Positions 59,165 through 64,000 of a stretch of 64,000 bases of DNA are shown one piece after another. The first letter of the stretch is position 1. Every line of letters begins with the position of its first letter. Source of the stretch: Lutraria lutraria (Eukaryota; Mollusca; Bivalvia; Venerida; Mactridae); contig OZ026847.1 of the NCBI GenBank assembly GCA_964023205.1, forward strand, positions 9,172,652 through 9,236,651, read 5' to 3'. Made by a program: the position numbers and the translations under genes. Under the pieces are notes generated by a model. It was not told where the DNA came from, ran no database searches, and saw only the letters and a program-made list of their open reading frames with translations.

Positions 59165-61440
59165 ACATTTGTGTTTAAGAATGCATTCCAAGTGTTAGTT
59201 GAGAGCAAACATTCTTTGTTTATTGGTACCTGTTAATAAATGTTAATTTATTCACAATAATTTGGTTGTATGAGTAAAGTAAAGAGAGTGTTTAAAAGTC
59301 TAGAATGGCTACAAAAGAAAAATAGTGAAGATTCACTCTATGGATAAAGGAGCATTCATAAATGTTAATATTTTTTCATGAAAGTGATATACAGTAACTG
59401 TTGGAAGCATATTTTTCTACAGCATTAGTACACTGGATTTTTCTCTCCACTGATATAGTGCTTAATATATGAATAGACATAACTGATAGGTTTACTTAAT
59501 TTTCAAATAATTGGAAGGAATATACAGATCTGTTGTCTAGGCTATTTTAAGCCTGTATCTGCTTTGAGGTAACTATTGGCTTATCATCCCTGCCCTTTGT
59601 CAATTAAATTACCAGCCCTTATTGTCAAAAATGGGAAAAAGGGCTGATGGAGGGGATATGAAAATATATTTCTTAGGAATAACATTCTTCATTCAGTTAA
59701 AAAAAGGCCGTACTCCCATGATCATTTTACTTTTTAGATGGCAGACTAGTGACAACTCTGATTAGATGGTGGTTAATGATGATTATTCCTCATCTCCATT
59801 ATATCTGCTAGGTTGTTACTCAAAGCACAAGGCTGGCTTCAATAGGACCTTCATATTATTAATCTCTGTTAATTGGGTCAGAATTTTTATGACTGCGTTT
59901 ATTTGTATATTGTTGTGTTTTTCGTTATGCATCTTCTCATTGTTTGATTTTTCTAACAAATTGTTATGTTTTCCCTGTTTTTGATTAATATGTTGTCTGT
60001 TAGTTTTTCATAGTTTTACATTGATATTGGTTGCTAATTAGAGTGTGCATAATTTATGTTTCCTATTGTATATTGTTTACTTTCCTGAACTGTGCATAAT
60101 CTATTTTGTATTGTCAATAATGAAAGACATGACTTTCAATTTATCTATCTTTTTGTGAACTCGGTGAAATAATTTTTTGCTCATTATCTTTTTGTCTCCA
60201 TTATATCTTAAATGGTATCTAACTATGTGTTTAAATTATTGTTTGAAATAGTGTGTTATACAAGTGTGTTATACACTGTACAGTTGCTTAAGTTCACCTA
60301 TTGGATGGATTTATTTGGCCTGACTTGTAAATTCATCAGGATGTGCCCAGTTTTTTATGTTTCACATGTGGGGTAAAACTTGACTGGTTGGTTGTAAGCC
60401 CGATCTCAATTGCAGTATTTCTTGAAGGAAAAACTCGAGAAGGCAAATCTAGATTATAATTGACTTACAAATGAATTTTTATATATTTTATGTTTAACTA
60501 TGCCATAGCAGTAACTTGTTGCCATTGATTTTTATTTAATTTTTGTTTGTTGTTTATTATATTCAGAATAGATACAATCTTTTGTATGATAATAGCTATT
60601 ATAGAAAGTCCCAGACTGACAAGTAGAAAGTTTGTTATAGGTTGGATGACGTACATGTACTCTTGCCCTTAAGTTTGTTAAATAGCAAGCCTTGGGCTCT
60701 AAGCGGGACCCTATTTCATGTACTATTCGGTCTTTCAAGGCTAGTATTGCGAAAACTTCAAACCTATAATGCACTGGTGCACAAGTTATTACCTATCACA
60801 TCATATAATCAATTTATTAAATGCACTACCAATTATTAAAGGGAGATAATTACAGTATGATTTTTGTGGGATGTAATCTCCAATAGAGGATGTACAAAAT
60901 TGGCAATTCATCAGACTATCATCTTAAAATTTTCCTGGTAAGGTTTATAAATAATCTGTGAAAATTATATTCTTTAAAAATATGTTAAGCATTCTGCACT
61001 GTTATATTATTATTGTTCTATTATAATACAAAATTAAAAAATAATATAAAAAATTTGCTCTGTATCTACTGTTAGATGTTTGTGAAAGAATTGTCTTCAG
61101 TGAACGGAAAGGTAATCCATGCTATAATATGACAAAAAAACTGCAAACCAGTCTAAGAGATCTTCTGAAGAATGAGACTAGAACCAACCAATCAGAAATT
61201 TGGACTTTCAGACTGTTCTGTGTATTTATGTTTTGATTCCAGACTTTGCTTTCATTTCTAGAAATGGCATAGAGTCTTAAAGCATAACCGATATTCATAA
61301 CACTTTAAATATCAGTTTATGAGCTTGAGTCCAGAAATCTGGATTATTTGAATGTGTACTATTGTACGTTTTCTGAGAAATTTAATGTTTGAATCATGTA
61401 TTTTAATTTTTTAAAGAATATTGGATTGGAATGCCAAATC

Positions 61441-61702
61441 AAGTGCGTAGCTAGCCCTCCATGGATGTGGATTCAGGATTAAGCTAGGTGGGTCCGGCAT
61501 GCTCCCCCGGAAAATTTGGAAAATAATGGTGCAATCTGGTGCATTCTAGGCGATTTCAGGGTCATTAATGTAGTTATCAAGAAGTCAGTTTTGGTACCAT
61601 AGAAGTAGATTTTTGTGATTTTAAAAAATTCCTGATTTTTTCTTTTTTTGTCAGAATCATGTGGATTCAGCCGCGTACTCGCGTATAGGCAGCTACGCGC
61701 CT
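61441..61702. mobile_element. Element bordered by GCGTAGCT / AGCTACGC
   Basis: AAGTGCGTAGCTAGCC at the left and GGCAGCTACGCGCCTG at the right form short inverted ends; the interior has GGCATGCTCCCCCGGAAAAT. This arrangement is common in dispersed DNA elements of marine invertebrates. Target duplication is not clear. Confidence 0.5.
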
Positions 61703-62719
61703 GCAAATATTGCTATTTAATGGACTCTCTAAAAGTAAATTCACATTCAATTTTGAAAATAGACTAAATGGAAAATGTTCACAACAGATAGTAAAGTTAC
61801 CTGGGAGTATTGTTTCATAAAGACTCTTGTGTTAAAGCAATTCATTGTACAAATATAATTCCATGTTGATTGATATGTTTGATTTAGAATACTATGTGTT
61901 GCATTTTTCTTCTTAAAGGTTGAATAAACATTGCATATTGTGCTAAATATTGTTTTATTATTGTTTTTTTTACAAAATGTCACCTTAAAAAAGACAGGCT
62001 TAACTAATAACAAAAGCAGTATCTCCCCGATTACTGACAAGGAGGGACCTAAAGGATTTTTATGGGAATGCATCGGGAGTCAACCTGTATTATACCTCAC
62101 GGGGACACCTCCGTGTCCATTGTAAAATCGTCTATACTTGAGCGGTCAGCTTTTACCCAACACATTATTTAAATATAACAACGAATACTTCATAGGATTG
62201 TTAGAGTCGTAGTCAAACAAAGAAATCTGGTCGGGAGAGCAGCACACAAAGTAAGATTGAATGAAAATGGACAATAGAAAGAGAAGAACTGCGTGAAACG
62301 ACAATAGATAGAAATAGTGTAACATCTAGATGCTACAGAACAATCACTAGCTACACGTCTGTATTCAAGTGATGTTCATCCACTTAAGCTTGTTGCTATA
62401 CTCGGTATATTTGCGCATTAGAGACAAGACAAGTATGCTACTTCCTGCTATCCACTTCGTTATGCTCATTAATCACTTATAAAACACGCCTACAGTCTAG
62501 TTGTTTGTCCCAAACTTTCACTCTGTCCATGTACATTATTTTTTTTTGTCAAGTGTCAGATCCAGTTGATCCGATGACATACATAGGAAACAACTAAAGA
62601 AATGATGTACTTTGAAATTTGACGAGTTTCAGTTATATTAATGCCAGTACAGTTCGTTCCTCTAATTAGATGTGCAAACGTATTAAAATGTCATTTTCCA
62701 GCAAAGCCCTGAGTGAGCT

Positions 62720-63128
62720 GGAAGAATACTATTTTGTCCGCCGTCCGTTCAAAATTCTTCCAATGACTTCTCCTCTGAACGGCTGTGTCTTTGAAGAAAC
62801 TCCACAGGAATGATCTTTGGGTGATTCGTTACGAAAGTTACTAAAAGAATGTCATTCCATGCAGAACTCTGGTTTCCATGGCAACCAAAATGAAAAACTT
62901 ATATTTAAAAAATCTTCTTGTCTGACAGCACATAGTTTAGAGGTCAGAAATTTGGCATGGAGCAACATATTTATGAAGAACCTCTAACAAATTGCTAAAA
63001 TGATATCCTTCAGTTATATTTTCCAATGTTTATGCTAACTGTAACACAAATTTAAATCAAATTCTTAAGTGATATTGCCATTACTCGTTTCTCAGGTGAG
63101 CACCTCTTGGCCACTTGGCCCTCTTGTT
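62720..63128 (+). repeat. Long dispersed repeat ending in CTCAGGTGAGC ... CTCTTGTTAT
   Basis: CTGGAAGAATACTATTTTGTCC ends in CAGGTGAGCACCTCTTGGCC then CCTCTTGTTAT. The 3' part matches the style of 29410-29723. It is a non-coding dispersed repeat as found in many bivalves; the class is not known to me. Confidence 0.5.
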
Positions 63129-64000
63129 ATTATTTAGTACGATTGGTGTTTCCTTGGAACAACAATTTTCAGGAAGTTATAAGCACTATTACGCATAGAT
63201 TGGTCTTCGTAACACATTGGAGGCCAACGAACTAGTTGTTGATTTTCTTCTTGTAAAATTTACAGGGGGTTATGTGTGTTAGAAAATGGTCCGAGATGAA
63301 TTGTCAAAAGACAGAATTATGACACGCAGACAAATGTTGAAATTAAACAGTCTGGATTTCTTCATCGGGGTCCAAGTTCAAAACTGGAGATCGACCTCTA
63401 AGTTCAAATCTCAATGCCGACATTTCCACAAGTATTTAGCTCGAAAATATATCACGTATGTTAAAATACATGTTCATATATCAATTTTACAGACATATTT
63501 ATGTATAAATATAATAACGTCGATATGACAGTTTTATCATACTTAACCTAATTAGTAACATGTAAGATTTGAGCTTGGATACCGTTTTCAAGTTTTCTAT
63601 ATCCTCCGACCTAGGGTAGCAAACAATTACGAGCACATCCAGTACGCGTTTTTCTTTAATAAAACTTTTTATTCAAAATGTACCGATGTTCATTTTCATT
63701 TTATTACCAATACGGCAAGATCTGATGACGGCCTACACCAGTTTCTATTTTCAAATGTCGGAAATCCATTATCACTATTTATATCTATTTATAATTCAGC
63801 CAATCGTATAACTCGTTTCATCGGTACTTTGGCCGAATGAACTGTCTACCTTAAACGTTAGTAAATATTAAATTACGTATAACATATTTGTCTGCAACCA
63901 CTTTTTGATTTTTTTAGTAATCCTGATCGATTTGGCCATAGTAGTATAGAAAATTTAATAAACACGCATATCACATGGGCGCTATCATTACATTTAGTTG

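Larger units (their letters stand above)
58505..59185 (+). other. MLF 3' UTR
   Basis: It extends from the TAA to just beyond the AATAAA at 59159. It contains one copy of a dispersed repeat (58677-58923). A sequence TTTTCAG|GAAAAG at 59072 resembles a splice acceptor leading to a short ORF (KVKMASYKRSI), which could be an alternative last exon but has no other support. Confidence 0.55.
59186..64000. other. Intergenic DNA after MLF
   Basis: AT-rich, with a GCGTAGC-bordered element at 61441-61702 and a long dispersed repeat at 62720-63128. No exon was recognised. An ORF at 63286-63528 begins with mixed, protein-like composition but has no recognised family. Confidence 0.55.

Noticed and set aside
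1..64000. Multi-gene novel system (operon, cluster, defence or toxin locus)
   Set aside because: Only two unrelated, well-known animal gene families are present, separated by about 9.6 kb.

Overview
This is a stretch of AT-rich animal nuclear DNA. It carries two spliced, plus-strand, protein-coding genes set in long introns and intergenic DNA full of small non-autonomous transposons. The gene families, the SINE and MITE types and the dispersed repeats point to a lophotrochozoan, most likely a bivalve mollusc. That is inference; nothing here fixes the species.

Gene 1 (11969-45383, +) is a SKI/SNO-family transcriptional co-repressor. I assembled seven coding exons joined at consensus GT-AG sites with matching phases, giving 702 residues. 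Exon 1 alone encodes the N-terminal Smad-binding-like segment, the Dachshund-homology (Ski_Sno) domain and the SAND-like Smad4-binding domain. Exons 2-4 encode a disordered, acidic linker. Exons 5-7 encode a long coiled coil and a short tail. The first intron is 15.4 kb. The reading frame begins at an ATG at 11969, and short upstream ORFs lie in the probable leader. A CpG-richer block at 11221-11410, with NRF1-like, CRE and TATA-like sites, is the likely promoter area.

Gene 2 (54981-58504, +) is a myeloid leukemia factor (MLF1/MLF2-type) homolog in five coding exons, 267 residues. It has a CCAAT/CRE-bearing upstream region and a clear poly(A) signal at 59159. The two genes share strand and order, but nothing suggests a joint function beyond both being nuclear regulators in animals.

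Layout: 1-11.2 kb is intergenic with a 26-bp minisatellite, a large GAT microsatellite, a degenerate tRNA-Ser-like SINE head, a foldback element and a TA-flanked inverted-repeat transposon. 11.2-45.4 kb is the SKI gene with many intronic elements: a 211-bp TA-flanked MITE in two intact copies, a TTAA-flanked element, a GGGTTCTC inverted-repeat family, three SINEs, a long palindromic element, an 88-bp tandem array and a 90-bp CT run. 45.4-54.8 kb has no recognisable coding exon and may be partly a very long SKI 3' UTR. 54.8-59.2 kb is MLF, with a palindromic element in intron 1 and a hAT-type MITE with a perfect 8-bp target duplication in intron 4. 59.2-64 kb is intergenic with dispersed repeats.

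I found no CRISPR, operon, phage or previously undescribed multi-gene system. The points most worth a second look are the paired 78-bp foldback elements in opposite orientations, the upstream ORFs of SKI, a candidate 9-nt micro-exon in MLF, and the structurally clean MITEs.
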